From Cristatella mucedo (Eukaryota > Bryozoa > Phylactolaemata > Cristatellidae), in NCBI GenBank assembly GCA_009760855.2, contig WPIO01000026.1, positions 744,001-808,000 on the forward strand: a DNA stretch of 64,000 nt. The letters are read 5' to 3'. Numbering within the stretch: position 1 is the stretch's first letter; the number at the start of each line of letters is the position of its first letter. Shown one piece after another: positions 29,843 to 42,227 of the stretch. A program made the translations under genes and the position numbers. Under the pieces are notes generated by a model that was not told where the DNA came from, did no database searches, and worked only from the letters and a program-made list of their open reading frames with translations.

Positions 29843-31315
29843 GGTGAACAGCGTGGTTAGGGGTGACGTGCACAGCGGCAGCATACAAGTATGGTTAGTC
29901 GGAGCTTGCACAGTGTCAGCACAGCTTAAGCACACAAAAAACGATTTACATGGACCCACTAAATGCTGTGACAAATAGATGCGTTTTTAATTTCCTTTTA
30001 AATGTGGTGAAGTCGGGAGATTTTGTGATGCAAGTCGGGAGTGAGTTCCAGGCTTTGAGAGCATACGAACTAAAGGCACAGTCTCCAAAGGATTTGAGGT
30101 TTGTACAAGGTATAGGTAAGCGATTTGATTCCTGAAAGCGAGTGGTACAATGCTTAGCCTGGTGGGGGAGTAGATCTGATAGGTGGGCTGGAGCCAAAGA
30201 ATGAAGGCACTTAAAAGGGAGCGATATAATCTTGAAGTCGATGCCTTGCTTGACTGGGAGCCAGTGCAGGTTGTTGAGAAACGGTGTGATGTGGCAACTT
30301 CTACGCTCACAAAAAACAAGTGTAGCTGTACAGTTTTGCACCAGCTGTAAGCACCTGATTGCACAGGCCGGTAGACCGGCAAGCAGTGAGTTACAGAAGT
30401 CAAGACGAGATGTCGCAAATGCATGGACCAACTTAGATGTGGTATCCATGCCTAAACAATCCCTAATTTTAACGATACCATGCAGCTGAAAGTAGGCAGA
30501 TTTGATTGTGGAGCTGATGTGGTCGTCTAACGAAAGGTCACTTTGGAACATGACACCTAGACTTCATGTAGATTCAACAGGAGATATGCTGGCAGAGCCG
30601 ATTTTGAGCATTAACCTTTCCAATTTCTGAATCACACTTGGTTTGCCCTCAGCTAGTTGGTTTTAGTAGGTTTTATCATCATTCAATTTAAGAAAGTTTG
30701 CTGCCATCCATGTGCTGATATCGTCAATACATGCAGCAAGGTACACTGTGCATGCTGCCACTAACCACATTTGCATGCTGACCCTGTGCATGTCACCTCT
30801 AACCATATTATTCATTTTGTTTCTTTTTCAAGCATGATTTTACTTACTATTCAATTGCATATCACTTTGCAGCAAATGTAAAGCGCCTAGAAAGAGATTA
30901 AGTTCTCTGAGGGCGCTTTATCAAGTGCAATATTATCATTATTAAGGGAGTTAAGAGAATTCAACATGCTGCAGGGCTGGGGGATTAAAGCAGAGGTACG
31001 ACTGAGTGTCATCTGCATAGAAGTGAAAGCCTAGATGTTACTTGGCAATCACATCGGGAGATCATCACGGAGGGAGATTTAAAACCATGAAAAGAACAGG
31101 ACCGAGCCCAGAGCCCTGTGTTACCCCATATTCCAGAGGTTCCTTGGATGATCTGCGTCCGTTCGCATCAATACTCTGGAGTCTCCCACTGCGACAGGAC
31201 CTTAACCATTGCAATACAGTGCCAGTGATGCTCAGGCGAGATTCAAGATGCTCAGGAAGGACTTGGTGATCATAGTATCAAAAGCTGCCGAACGATCTAG
31301 CAAAACAAGCTGAAA
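29843..31315 (-). mobile_element. CR1/L2-like LINE, RT half, with nested insertion
   Basis: Minus-strand reading from 30551 down to 29946 gives a 201-codon open stretch covering the end of the RT and C-terminal region (SDLSLDDHISSTIKSAYF, FATSRLDFCNSLLAGLPAC, NLHWLPVKQGIDFKI). Upstream, near 31100, GVTQGSGLGPVLF is the palm motif. The copy is interrupted at 30744-30945 by a plus-strand tail of the same family. This is the best-preserved C-terminal region in the window. Confidence 0.85.
30744..30945 (+). mobile_element. Nested ~200-bp LINE 3' tail
   Basis: A plus-strand 3' tail (CATGCTGCCACTAACCACA ... AAGCGCCTAGAAAGAGATTA ... ATTATCATTATTA) lies inside the minus-strand LINE. Host-copy sequence resumes at AGGGAGTTAAGAGAATTC exactly as in the copy near 25100. 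A short AAGG duplication may flank it. Confidence 0.7.
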
Positions 31316-31904
31316 ACTATACCTATATCTACATTCCAAGGTATGTCGTTATACACCGGTAGCAATGCTGACTCTGTAGAATGATTTGCTCCAAAACCAG
31401 ACTAGAACTTACTAGCAAATAAGGAGGCAAATGCCACCAGGAAAACGTGGGACTCACTACCTTGTTTCTAGGCAGTGTGTTGAAGATACATATGTTCGTA
31501 GTGAACACAAGTTGCACAGATGGCTACTAAAAATACGCACCGAAATCGCACGAAGGTAAGGAATTTATCAATAAAAAGGGTTGAATCTTCTGACCAGCCA
31601 TCAAACAGTAGGGTAAATTTCGAAGATGAACTTGCGGAAGTTGATATTTTCTTTTCAACTGCGCGACAAATCGGGATGTGTACTTCTTCAACGTATTTGT
31701 GGAAATTTTGCTTGGGCTAGTATTTGCTCTCGTGCGTTGTATTTCGTAGAGCTGGTATTTGCTCTCGTGCATTGTATTTGGCAGAGCATCAGTTCGTGCT
31801 CGTCCGTAATGATCTAATGGAGCCATTTGCATATTTTTGCAGATTTTGAATCGATCGTGTAGTCCAAAGTTGACTGACTAGTAACCAAATTAGTTCCAGC
31901 ACTG
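31316..31904. other. Unassigned host sequence
   Basis: A ~35-bp unit with TATTTGCTCTCGTGC and TTGTATTT is tandemly doubled at about 31721-31790. Short open frames on both strands overlap and match nothing I know. Confidence 0.4.
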
Positions 31905-33500
31905 CCCATTGATGAAATGCTTTCAGCAACATGCGAGTTGAAAACTTGCAAGTATTGCTACAACACGACACTAGCTGACATGCTCGACGAGTTTGCACCT
32001 CTGACTAAACGCACTATGTGCACTCGCCCAGACAGCCTGTGGTTTACCACATACATTAAACTAGCTAGGTCTACTAAGCAAAAGCTTACAAAAGTATATG
32101 CAAGATCCGGACTGACTGTTCATCGACAGGAATATGAGGACTACTGTTGGTCATACCAACCGATCTTAGCAAAGGCCAAGTGTAGTTTCTCTAAAAAAAA
32201 TGTTAAATTGCAGATGCACAATCCAAAAATGCTGATGTCGTCGATCAACCATCTCCTAAACCGCACTCAGGTTAGCTCCTTACCCAATGACCACTGTAAA
32301 GATCTAGCTGATCGCTTCTCTAGCTTCTTTGTCCAGAACATAGACAAGATCAGGGAGTCCATCCATACGACGGCAGCATCCTCCCCACAATGCTGTTCCT
32401 CAATTCCTTGCAGTACCTCAATGTCTTCATTCAAGCAGGTTACTAGTGACATCGTCCTGAAGGTCATATCCCAATCAAAGAAGACCATTTGTCCTTTAAT
32501 AAAAATAATGCACTTGATAAAGTGCCCTCAGAGAACTTATTCTCTCTCTAGGCGCTTTACATTTGCTGCAAAGGAAAATGCAATTTAAATGGTGAGTAAA
32601 ATCATCCTTGATAAACAAACAAAATGAATAACATGGTTAGGGGTGACATGCACAGGGTCAGCATGCAAATGTGGCTAGTGGCAGCATGCACAGTGTCAGC
32701 ACACATAAGCACATCAAGGACGAATCACAGGAACCCACTAAATGCTGTCCTAAATAGGTGTTTTTCAAGTTCTTTTTAAATGTGGTCAGGTCAGGGGATG
32801 TTATGACGCAGGTCGAGTGCGAGTTCCAGGCTTTGGGAGCATACGAACTAAATGCACGGTCTCCAAAGGGTTTGAGGTTTGTACGAGGTATTGGTAAAAT
32901 GTTGGATTCCGAAAAGCGGGTTGTACGATGCTTGGCCTGATGGGGGGTATATCTGAGAGATAGGCTGGAGTCAAAGAATGAAGTGACCTTAAAGTGAGCG
33001 ACAAAACCTTGAAGGCAATCCGTTGATTGACTGGTAGCCAGTGCAGATCGGCGAGAAGTGGAGTAATGTGGCAACTGCGACGCTCACGACAGACAAGCCT
33101 AGCTGCAGAGTTTTGCACCAGCTGCAATCGCCAGATCGCACATGCTGGTAGGCCAGTAAGCAGTGAGTTGCAGAAGTCGAGATGGGATGTCACAAATGCA
33201 TGGAACAACTTACATGTGGTATCCTTATCCAAACAAGCCCGAATTTTAGCAATATTATGAAGCTGAAAATTGGCAGATTTGACTGTGGAGCTGATATGGT
33301 CGTCTAACGAGATGTAGCTTTGGAATATGACAGAATTCTTCCTTTGGACCCTATTCCTACTGTGCTGCTTCTATGAAGCATTGATCTGCTACTGCTATGC
33401 ATGATGAACATCATTAATATGTCATTAGCCTCTGGTCATGTGCCAGCAACCTCAAACAGGCTGTAGTCAGGCCACTACTCAAGAAAGCAACACTAGACTA
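31905..33500 (+). mobile_element. LINE endonuclease-RT linker and RT start, split by nested copy
   Basis: 31905-32497 encodes the region between endonuclease and RT (TTLADMLDEFAPLTKRTM, RPDSLWFTTYIKLARSTKQK, LNRTQVSSLPNDHCKDLAD). The reading stops at TCCTTT and resumes at 33346 with LDPIPTVLLL and then the degenerate ...VRPLLKKATL region before 33500. The intervening 32498-33345 is a minus-strand LINE tail. So one older plus-strand LINE was hit by a younger one. Confidence 0.75.
32498..33345 (-). mobile_element. Nested LINE 3' part, 5'-truncated
   Basis: Begins AATAAAAATAATGCACTTGAT with the tail CCCTCAGAGAACTTATTC. Minus-strand reading gives FVTSHLDFCNSLLTGLPAC and NPTFYQYLVQTSNPL-type remnants with frameshifts. 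TCCTTT occurs on both sides (about 32491 and 33345), consistent with a short target-site duplication. Confidence 0.75.
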
Positions 33501-33644
33501 AGAGAATTTGAGCATTCTCGCCTCCTGACAAAGAGCGCTCTAACTTGCGTTCGTGTTCGTTGAAGAATTCTTCCGAAAACCGAAGTTCTTGCGAACATCG
33601 TATACGGAAACCATACAGCTAAGACCTGTTTAAAGTTATTCTGA

Positions 33645-34378
33645 TTGTTATTTGACAGTAGCGCGTTAGAAATTACGTGCCTATGGAAATCTAAACGCTT
33701 ATCGCTTCGGGCTGCTGGGTCTCCCACGCCGGCGGCTGCCTTAACTAGGCCGGCGGCTAGTAACCTGCATGTTAGTTATAATCGTCAGCAGCTGTTATCA
33801 CTTCGTCATCGTAGATCAAATGCATTCCTAGATATTATTGTTGTTGCTAAGATTCATGAACTATGCATTAACAAAAGAAAAGCACCGCATTGCCGCCGCG
33901 GTGACCGGAACCGCCAGGTCAGACACCGCTTCGTTGGGCAGGAACTGCGAGCTGAGTACCCGCTCGTTTGGTATTCCTAGCATTGTCTTGAACCGCTAAG
34001 CACTCCCCCACATTCGTCGCTGCGAATCTCTCTAACTTAGTGGTCATCAGGCCTGTTGTAACTCCATCAGCCAGACTTAACGCTTGCCTTTGGAATTCTC
34101 GCTCAATGTGCAATAAACCTCTGGTAATAAGCGACCTTATTTCAGAAAATGGTATCGACCTGCTCGCCCTAATTGAAACTTGGCTAAGATCGATAAACTG
34201 CCCGACAATTAAAGACGCTACCCCATCTGGTTTCACGTTCTTTCACATCGCTAGATCAATCAAAACTGGAGGTGGAGTTGCTGTTATCGTGCGCTCGAAA
34301 TTCAACTTCAAGCCATTTGCAGTACCCTCGAAGCAGTCTTTTGAATCAATTGTCTTGCTCTCACCCGAAAACTCAGTC
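33645..34378 (+). mobile_element. LINE 5' part of ORF2 with AP-endonuclease domain
   Basis: 33645-33980 reads LHVSYNRQQLLSLRHRRSN and a basic stretch typical of the ORF2 start in this clade. From 34040 a long frame gives the APE-type endonuclease opening: NACLWNSRSMCNKPLVISDL, GIDLLALIETWLRS and GGGVAVIVRSKFNF. The element sequence stops at about 34378 where the GC-rich repeat cluster begins. At least one break separates the two frames. Confidence 0.7.
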
Positions 34379-37300
34379 CGCCGAATCCTCCGGATGCTGC
34401 CTCTCTCTATTCCTGCAATCGCCGGTGAAGAGCCCACTCTCCTCCCTCGCTTTCAGAGAAACGAGTCCGGCAACTGCCGGCGACGGCGTCGAAACGGAGC
34501 CCAAGACGACAAAGTGTAACCGAGTTCCAGGGGTCAGAGGCTCACTCCCACCAAACCCGCCATACTCCGGCCCCGCTGCCGCTCGCCATGCCGCTGAGCT
34601 AGGGTAAGACGGGCGGCCATCAGGGTAAGCCTCTTTATAATAATGTAACGCCGAAGGCTCGGCGGGGTAGGCTTGACCAGCCGCTTACCTAGCGGCGTAG
34701 CCTATCGCCTAATGCCGTCCGGTGCGCGCCTACGCGCAATAAGCTGGCCGCCACGAAACGAGCGTTTCTGGCGCTGACCTGCTTACCGTTACTAAAGGGG
34801 GTCGTGAGTCCGCGGCGTGAATTGGAAGCAAGACACACAAATTGGGGATTTTACTGAACCTTATTCGCAAGTGCACCAAGTCGCTGCGCGTCTAGTTCAG
34901 CTTTATCTCCACACTCCTCGCACGTTCAACACTCTTGCGGAGGGAATACTCCTCCACACTAAGCGCGACCCGGACCCTAAACCCTAACCGGTGAACTAGC
35001 AATCCGTTCCCACCTGTGCCGAGGGAATACTCCACACACGCCAACTCAAGCACTCCTGCGGAGGAAATACTTCTCCACACTGAAGCGCGACCCGGAGCCT
35101 AAACCCTACCCGGTGAACTAGAGCTCAATACACGCCAACTACGCCTAGCTCGCGCCGGCAAATCCCTATGCCGAGACCACGTGCTAGCGCGCACACACAC
35201 GACACAAAAGAAACACAAAACACGAAAGAACACACAAAATGCCAGCTCGGGCGCGATACGACCGTATTCGGTGGGGTTCCACCGAATCCTCCTAGCGCTG
35301 TCTCGTCTTGTTCCGTCAATCGCCGGCGAACAGCCCGCCCTCCTCCCTCGCTTTCAGAGAAACGAGTGCGACGGCGTCGAAGCCGGACCAAAGACTAAAG
35401 ACACGAGGCCAAGAGCGAGCGTCGCTCGACTCTTAAATACCTAGCTGGAACAATGGGCAAGAGCTTAGTGGTATTGGGCCCGGACACCTTGGCCCATTAC
35501 AGAAAGGAATTACTACCGTCCCCAGGCCACTGGAAGGGTACCTCCGTCCAGCTTGAATGGCGAATGGGTTCCAGAAGATTCTTTCTTGGAAAGAGGGAAG
35601 GCGGCGGTTGACAGGCCAGCCAACATCTATCAGCAGCTTCCGCGAGTATCGGACCAATTCTAAAGGCCGAATCGCCGCCGCTCGTCTCAGAGCTTCCTGG
35701 CTTGCTCCTAAGCGCTTCATCTCTAACCGCACTGACGCTCCTCTCTGGCTCACTGCTCCAGGACAAAGGGGCTCTAGCCCGCCGCCGAACAGCTCTTGTT
35801 CGCGCTAAAATTCAGCCAAAGCCAGCAGGGCGCTACAATAACGCGTGCGCCAACAACAACAGGGGAACTAAACAAGTCTGTATGGAGGGTCCTATACACA
35901 ATACACTATGGGGGCGCAAGCCGACGCAGCAAGCGCGAACAAGCGTGTTAGTTGGGGTCAGTCGGCATCTGCAGTCCTTTTGTTGTACCGACTCCGAATC
36001 CAACAGTACGAGCGTACGCCGTCCAAAACCCGGCTGGCTGAGTAACTGCTTGGCTAGTCCGAGTCGACAACTACCACAGACGTGAGCTTCCACCGAAAGA
36101 CGCCAACACACGGGGGGGGGGGGGGTTCACGAACACGCTACACGGGTACGCGGAATATACAAGTCTCAACCACGAGCGAGCTATCCAGCTCCACTCGGGC
36201 CTTGGGTACTCGATCCCTTGCGTGCGTGGCAGCGTCGCCGGAGCACGCCTGCAACCATCCAGGTGCATAACTCGGCGAGACCGTGAGCCTCCAACACCAC
36301 GACTTACTTGGCCAACTTCTCCTACCCCAGAGCCCCGGTGACCTCACGTCACCACACATGCCTTAGGTCCGACCCCGGCCTAGCCGGTGAACCTAACCCT
36401 CCTTATAACCGTCCGGTCCCAGACGACCGAACCCAGCCTGGGTACGAAAGGAACCGCGAGAGCGAGCGTAGCCCTACCGTTATATAACTAGCCGGGACAA
36501 AGGGTGGAAAAGCCAGCCGAAATCAATCACCTCACGGTCCTAATACGACCACTGGCTGCGTCTCTTGCTCACAGAACGCTGGTGCTCTTTCTTCAGCCAC
36601 CCTTCTCATTCTCACGGGAGCCGCCTTTCACGACCACATGCGTCCTAGAGGAAGCAAGTGGTTTTCAGCTACCCTTCTCGTTCCCATGGAAGCCCGTCCA
36701 GTAACTCTAGGACAGATGGCGGTGGCAGCGACATTGGGCAAGCGTTGCCCTAGTCTTAAATTGCTAGCCGGGACTATAGGGTTGACAGGCGGCCAGCCGA
36801 TACCCTTTACCTCGTGATGCTACTACGACGGCTGCGTCCTCTTGCTCAACGCTCTAGGACAGAGGCGTTTCCTGCTGAGCAGTTCTTGTTCGCCCTAAAA
36901 TTGAGCCAGGCCGGCACTGTTCTACACAGCCATACACGCTGCACGGGCTTACACAGTCCGCGATTTATGCGATGTGGTCAGACTCAAGACTCTGGAAATG
37001 CTGTTAAAACTTGAAACTAAAAACTAAAAGAGTAAAATGCCCATTAATTATTGCAAACACATTGATATCATTCACCCGGTCACTGTGTAGCCGAGTTCCA
37101 GGAGGTCAGAGACTGATTCCCGCCCAACCCGCCTTACTCCGGCCACGCTGCGGCTCGCCATGCCGCTGAGCCAGGGTAAGACGAGCGGCCGTCAGGTTAA
37201 ACCTCTTTATAATATCACATGCGCCAAGAACAACAGGGGAACTAAACAAGTCTACAGGGAGGTTCCTAAACAAAGTACGTTATAGGGGCGCGAGACGACG

Positions 37301-37798
37301 AAGCAAGCGCGAACAAACGTGTTAGTCAGTCGGCTTCCACAGTCCTGCCGTTGTACCGAATCCTAATCCAACAGTACGAGCATACACCGTAAAAGATTCG
37401 GCTAGCTGAGTAACTGCTTGGCTAGTCGGAGTCGACGTCTACCACCGTCGAGAGCTTCCGCCGAAAGACGCCAACACACGGGGGGTCACGAACACGCTAC
37501 GCGGGGAACGGGGAATATATATGTCTCAACAACGAGCGTGCTATCCAGCTCCGCTCGGGCCTTGGGCACTCGTCGCCTCGCGTGCGTGGCCGCATCGCCG
37601 GAGCACGCCTGCAACCACCCAGGTGCATAACTCGGAGAGACCAGGAGCCTCCAACACCACGACTTACTCGGCCAACTTCCCTAGCCAAGAGACCCGGTGA
37701 CCTCACGTCACCGCATATCCGGCCATGCCGTAGGTCCGAACCCGGCCTAGCCGATGACCCTCATTACAGCAGTCCAGTCCCAGCCAACCGAACCTATC
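34379..37798. repeat. GC-rich unclassified repeat cluster
   Basis: Blocks recur within the region: 34390-34500 with 35283-35395 (both with CTCCTCCCTCGCTTTCAGAG); 34514-34640 plus 35826-36437 with 37085-37797 (for example AACAACAGGGGAACTAAACA and GGAGCACGCCTGCAACCA); 35540-35835 with 36480-36905. At 34905-35125 a ~125-bp unit with GGCGACCCGG-like ACTAAGCGCGACCCGGA is doubled. A poly-G run lies at 36112-36125. Open frames on both strands are compositional. Nature unknown. Confidence 0.65.
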
Positions 37799-38308
37799 GC
37801 AATGTACAGGTAGCGTCAGTAGTGTATTGCACTTGCCCCCTTATTGTCTTCTCTTGCTGCAGCTTTCTTCTTTTGGCACCATTCGTACAGAAACACACTG
37901 CCTCCCTCACGGGCCACAGCCACGCACGATTCAGCTGCCCCGCCATGGTTCATATCCTGGCATCAGATGGAACACCACGAAAATAACAGTTCACTGTTCC
38001 ACGGTTAATAGCGATGCATAGACCGTCAAAACAATGTGTCTGATTGCCACAGTATGCTTGTACGCCTTGGGTGAAAACAAGCAATAGGTATGCATTTTCT
38101 TTCAGCAATCATGCTCTCCCCCATCGTAGCACTTGCGAATGTGCATATGTGTGTGTGAGCCTCATTCTTTTGGCTGTTGGTCACAGTTGTATTGTATCCT
38201 CCAGAGTGGTTTTTTATGCATCTGACCAGGCTGTGCACCTGGTAGAATAGATGTGTTGGAGTTTACCTGTATGCTGCCATAAGTGCACGCTTTTCCTAGC
38301 AGTTGCCT
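37799..38308 (+). repeat. ~510-bp duplicated segment, copy 1
   Basis: Starts AATGTACAGGTAGCGTCAGT and ends CCTAGCAGTTGCCTTG. Copy 2 is at 40409-40908 in the same orientation and nearly identical. Differences are a ~12-base gain here (TTATGCATCTGACC) and scattered substitutions. No terminal inverted repeats or poly-A end visible. Confidence 0.85.
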
Positions 38309-40408
38309 TGGTACAACAACAATACATTGACATTTTTACGGCACCCGATACACTAGAGTGTTAACAATACAATACAGTATATTGTCCCATACATATACCT
38401 TTGACTGCATGCGGCATGCTGTTAAACGATGCGGTTTTGGAATCTTATTTTCCGGCGCTGCCATCCTGTCGCGGCGTCTCAACCTGGCATTGGCGACCAG
38501 AATGTGCATCACTATGCGCTTCGCGTGGTTTTTGTTTATGTAGACCGCAGTCGGTGACAGCACCTAAATGTTGTTATCTGCCAGCACTAGGCTGGATGGC
38601 CCTCCCGGCCACCGGTTAGGCAATCGGAGCGCAGCTAGGCGTTGGCAACGGCGCCAACGAATGAGAGCGCGGCGTTCCGGTACCGCAGAGGAGAGAAGCG
38701 GGCGACGTATGCGGCGGGGAGTAGTGCTTCCGCCGGCTGTGAGTGTGGAGGAAATAAACTGGTGGTGTTCCTCGTTGGCTAGCGTGCTGTGCCGCTCGCG
38801 ACGACAATTTAGACTACACTTCGGAATACGAGTATTCCGCCAGCCGGACAAGTCCTCTAGAAGATAAATCTAAGCATCCGCTGGGATATTGGCCCAAATC
38901 ATTATAAGAATGGGATCAGACAATAGTTTTAAGATTCGTCGGCTACCGACCTCGATTAGCCCAGGCAGTCGCCCCGTTAAGCAACCGCCTTAGAACACGT
39001 AAGGCGTGACAGACGATCAGCGACTGCTGACCAGGTGCAGAGAAGCAATCAAAATCCGACCTACCCTGGAGGATGATATCTTCGAGCGGCTTCGAATGCT
39101 GCGGACTCGCTGAAAATAGTGGACGAGCTGGTGGATTCGATGACCGGCCTGGACCAGGCTGTCATCAAGAGCCGCTGCAGGCCTACTTCTTTCTCAATGA
39201 CACACAGTTTAGGTATTGCTGTTTTATAAAATTCCGATAACTTAATATTTTTGCACGTCTTACGCAGCTTTTTTAGCCCCGGGCTCTAAGAATATTTGGC
39301 TAGACGTCCAAGACGGAGCCTGTCGACTGCGCAGGTGGGGCTGCGTTCATTCCGACGAGGTACCTTCGCATGCTCCGGGGTTCCTCAATATCTATGGCCC
39401 CCGTGACCCTAACTAGAGCGACCCTAGAGCTGGATGAGCGTGAGAGCGTTGGCAACACGTAGCTCGTTTTTTCGAACTCGCATTTCGGCAGAAAAATAAG
39501 TAAAAATAAATATGACCGCAAATTATCTTGGAATACGTTTTGCGAGAGCACGCCTTAAGCTGTATCTTAGAGATCCGGAGGTGCATCAATTGAAGCACGG
39601 CAGGCGAGGTCGCGCGCGTGCACTCACGTCCTGCTCTGTCTTGCGCTGATGTTTACTATCGGTCGGACCACCTACTTTTGATATATTTTGCTGCTGCGAA
39701 CTGCCAGCTCACGTGTAAAGATATGGGGCAAGTTTTCACTTGCGCAGAGGGCTTCTGGCTCGATTGTTCATTTGTGCCTTCGCCTAGTTGTGGCACGTAA
39801 TATGATCTGTTATCTAGCTGCTGGACTTGCTGGTTGATCTGACAGAGCCAAAAAACGATTGCCAGTACCTGCTATTTTGGCTTCAATTTCGCGCCGCTTT
39901 GCACTGCGGTACGTCGTTCGAAAGTCTTGATGAGGCTGGAGCAGGTTAGTTAACCTGCCGTGGCTTGGCAGCACAGGCGCTGCTGTTTACCCCTAGCTTG
40001 TCGTTTATCTCAAAACGGCGGAATGGGCTGAGAGCGCATTTCAATCGTCGTATCAGCCCAGTCATTATTAGTCATCTTGGAACGTATGCATTAACCTTTT
40101 TTGGCAATTACATCTTGGAGTAATACCTGATCACCGATGGCTTGAGTGCAGGCTCGGGTATCGTATCGCATATACCGCATGTATCGCGTTGTTCAGCAGC
40201 GAAGGTGCATTGCTGGGCGCCGAGGTAGGCGCTGACGTAAATGTTCATTCTCAGTTTTCTTTGCGTGAATATTATCACAATATTACCATCAGCAATGTGT
40301 GTCGGTTCTCACCAGGAAGCGAAAAAGCTCAGCTATCGTAGCTAACAAATATTCAATACTGTTAGAATGTTAAATTCCATTTGCATACCGTACAGCTGAT
40401 ACAATCAC
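38309..40408. other. Unassigned host sequence
   Basis: Frames around 38564-38867 are open on both strands but Arg/Ser-rich from composition. I see no recognisable gene, RNA or repeat family in this stretch. Confidence 0.4.
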
Positions 40409-40908
40409 AATGTACAGGTAGCGTCAGTAGTGTATTGCACTTGCCCCCTTATTGTCTTCTCTTGCTGTAGCTTTCTTCTTTTGGCACCATTCATACAGAA
40501 ACTCACTGCCTCCCTCACGGGCCACAGCCACGCACGATTCAGCCCCACCATGATTTATATCCTGGCACCAGGTGGAACACCACGAAAATAACAGTTCATT
40601 GTTCCACGGTTAATAGCGATGCATAGACCGTCAAAACAATGTGTCTGATTGCCACAGTATGCTTGTACGCCTTGGGTGAAAACAAGCAATAGGTATGCAT
40701 TTTTTTTCAGCAATCATGCTCTCCCCCATCGTAGCACTTGCGTATGTGCATATGTGTGTGTGAGCCTCATTCTTTTGGCTGTTGGTCACAGTTGTATTGT
40801 ATCCTCCAGAGTGGTTTTTTCTGAACAGGCTGTGCACCTGGTAGAATAGATGTGTTGGAGTTTACCTGTATGCTGCCATAAGTGCATGCTTTTCCTAGCA
40901 GTTGTCTT
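40409..40908 (+). repeat. ~510-bp duplicated segment, copy 2
   Basis: Direct-orientation partner of 37799-38308, 2.6 kb apart, by eye well above 90% identical. Confidence 0.85.
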
Positions 40909-41761
40909 GCCTGCTTGGACACCTGTAACATGCAACTTTTCAAGCAATAGTGTATATTAGGCCTCGTGTCCCAATAGCTTTGCAGGTCCCGAGTTCTTTG
41001 AACTTTAGTCAGAGGAAGGGTATTCAGCTGAGCTCGGTCTGCCTAGCCTCGGCACGGCTGTGCATGAGCAGGTCGGTGGCACAGAAAGCATGGTCTGTAG
41101 TTCAGCGGTATATATTGGATGTGATCCACTTGCTTGCCAGGCCAAAAGTACTTACACCGTGGTGCAAATAAATCCTCAAAGCATGGCGGACGCCGGTGCT
41201 GTGGCTGTACATTCGTTCGGATAATGCGAGGTTTTTCAACGATGCCAGTGTGACAACCCTTTGTACGACCTGTCGTCGGACTGGGTAGTGCGACCGAGCA
41301 GCAAGTCGCGTGGCTCCAACCCCAAGAGCTGTACTACCGGAAACCATGCCGGCCATGCCCACTCTAGACGGCTTTTCTAAGCACTGTAGATGCACTTTAG
41401 ACTGAGGGCAGATGCCGAATCTCCGACAGCACTTGTTATTCAGGCCTGCACTGTTTGTGCACTGTCGAGCCATTGTTGCTTTGACAGCTGGCCAGCAGTT
41501 TGTGATCGATGGATCTTCCCACACTATTCCACGAATGCCTGGCTGCCGAGTCATCACCCTAGTGCCACTTTATGGTGGCTGATTCAACAGCCTGGAGCTT
41601 TCATAGGGTCTCTGCCCAGTGATCGAAGGCTCTCGAGTCACTTGTTCCTTCACAGCCAGGCACACTAAAGTTATGCGAAACGTGTGGAACGGAAATATTT
41701 ATTGAAAGCCCAAAAATAAGCACACACATGCTGTTGGTATGTATTATTCCACGGGGCCTAT
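40909..41761. other. Unassigned host sequence
   Basis: The minus frame 41102-41557 (151 codons) and overlapping plus frame 41390-41668 show no known domain. Nothing further supported. Confidence 0.35.
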
Positions 41762-42215
41762 GCCAGTCGGCAGTGAGTTCCAAGCTTTGGGAGCATATTA
41801 ACTGAAGGGATTGTCTCTAAGGGATTTGTGAAGTTAGTACGAGGCACAAACAGTCGACTAGAGTAAAAGGAAATAGTCGGTCGATGAACAGTCTGAAGTG
41901 AAGCTAATTTAGATGGGAAGGCCAGAGCTAAAAAATGGGGGAACTAGAGGTGAGTGACAGGATCTTGAAGTCGTTAGCTGGTTGACCTGGCAGCCAGTGC
42001 CGACGAGTGAACAGAGGTGGCAGACTGTTGCAGTTTCGATGTTTACAACAGATAAGTTGGCCGCAAAGTTTTTCGCGTACTGGAAGCATATCATTGCACT
42101 GTATTTGCATTGTCTTTGAAGGAAGAGTCAGTAGTGAGTTACAGAAGTTTAGTCGGACTGTCTTAAAAGGCATGAACCAGCTTGGCTGTGGTGTCCTTTT
42201 CTAAGTAAGCCCACA
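41762..42215 (-). mobile_element. Diverged LINE fragment
   Basis: Aligned to the family by CAGTGAGTTCCAAGCTTTGG, ATCTTGAAGTCG and GACCTGGCAGCCAGTGC, but more diverged than the other copies. Lacks the 3' tail. Confidence 0.6.
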
Positions 42216-42227
42216 TTTAAAACAACA

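Noticed and set aside
38564-38867. Overlapping 95-99-codon frames on both strands
   Set aside because: Arg/Ser-rich, mirror each other on opposite strands and have no recognisable domain; explained by GC-rich composition.
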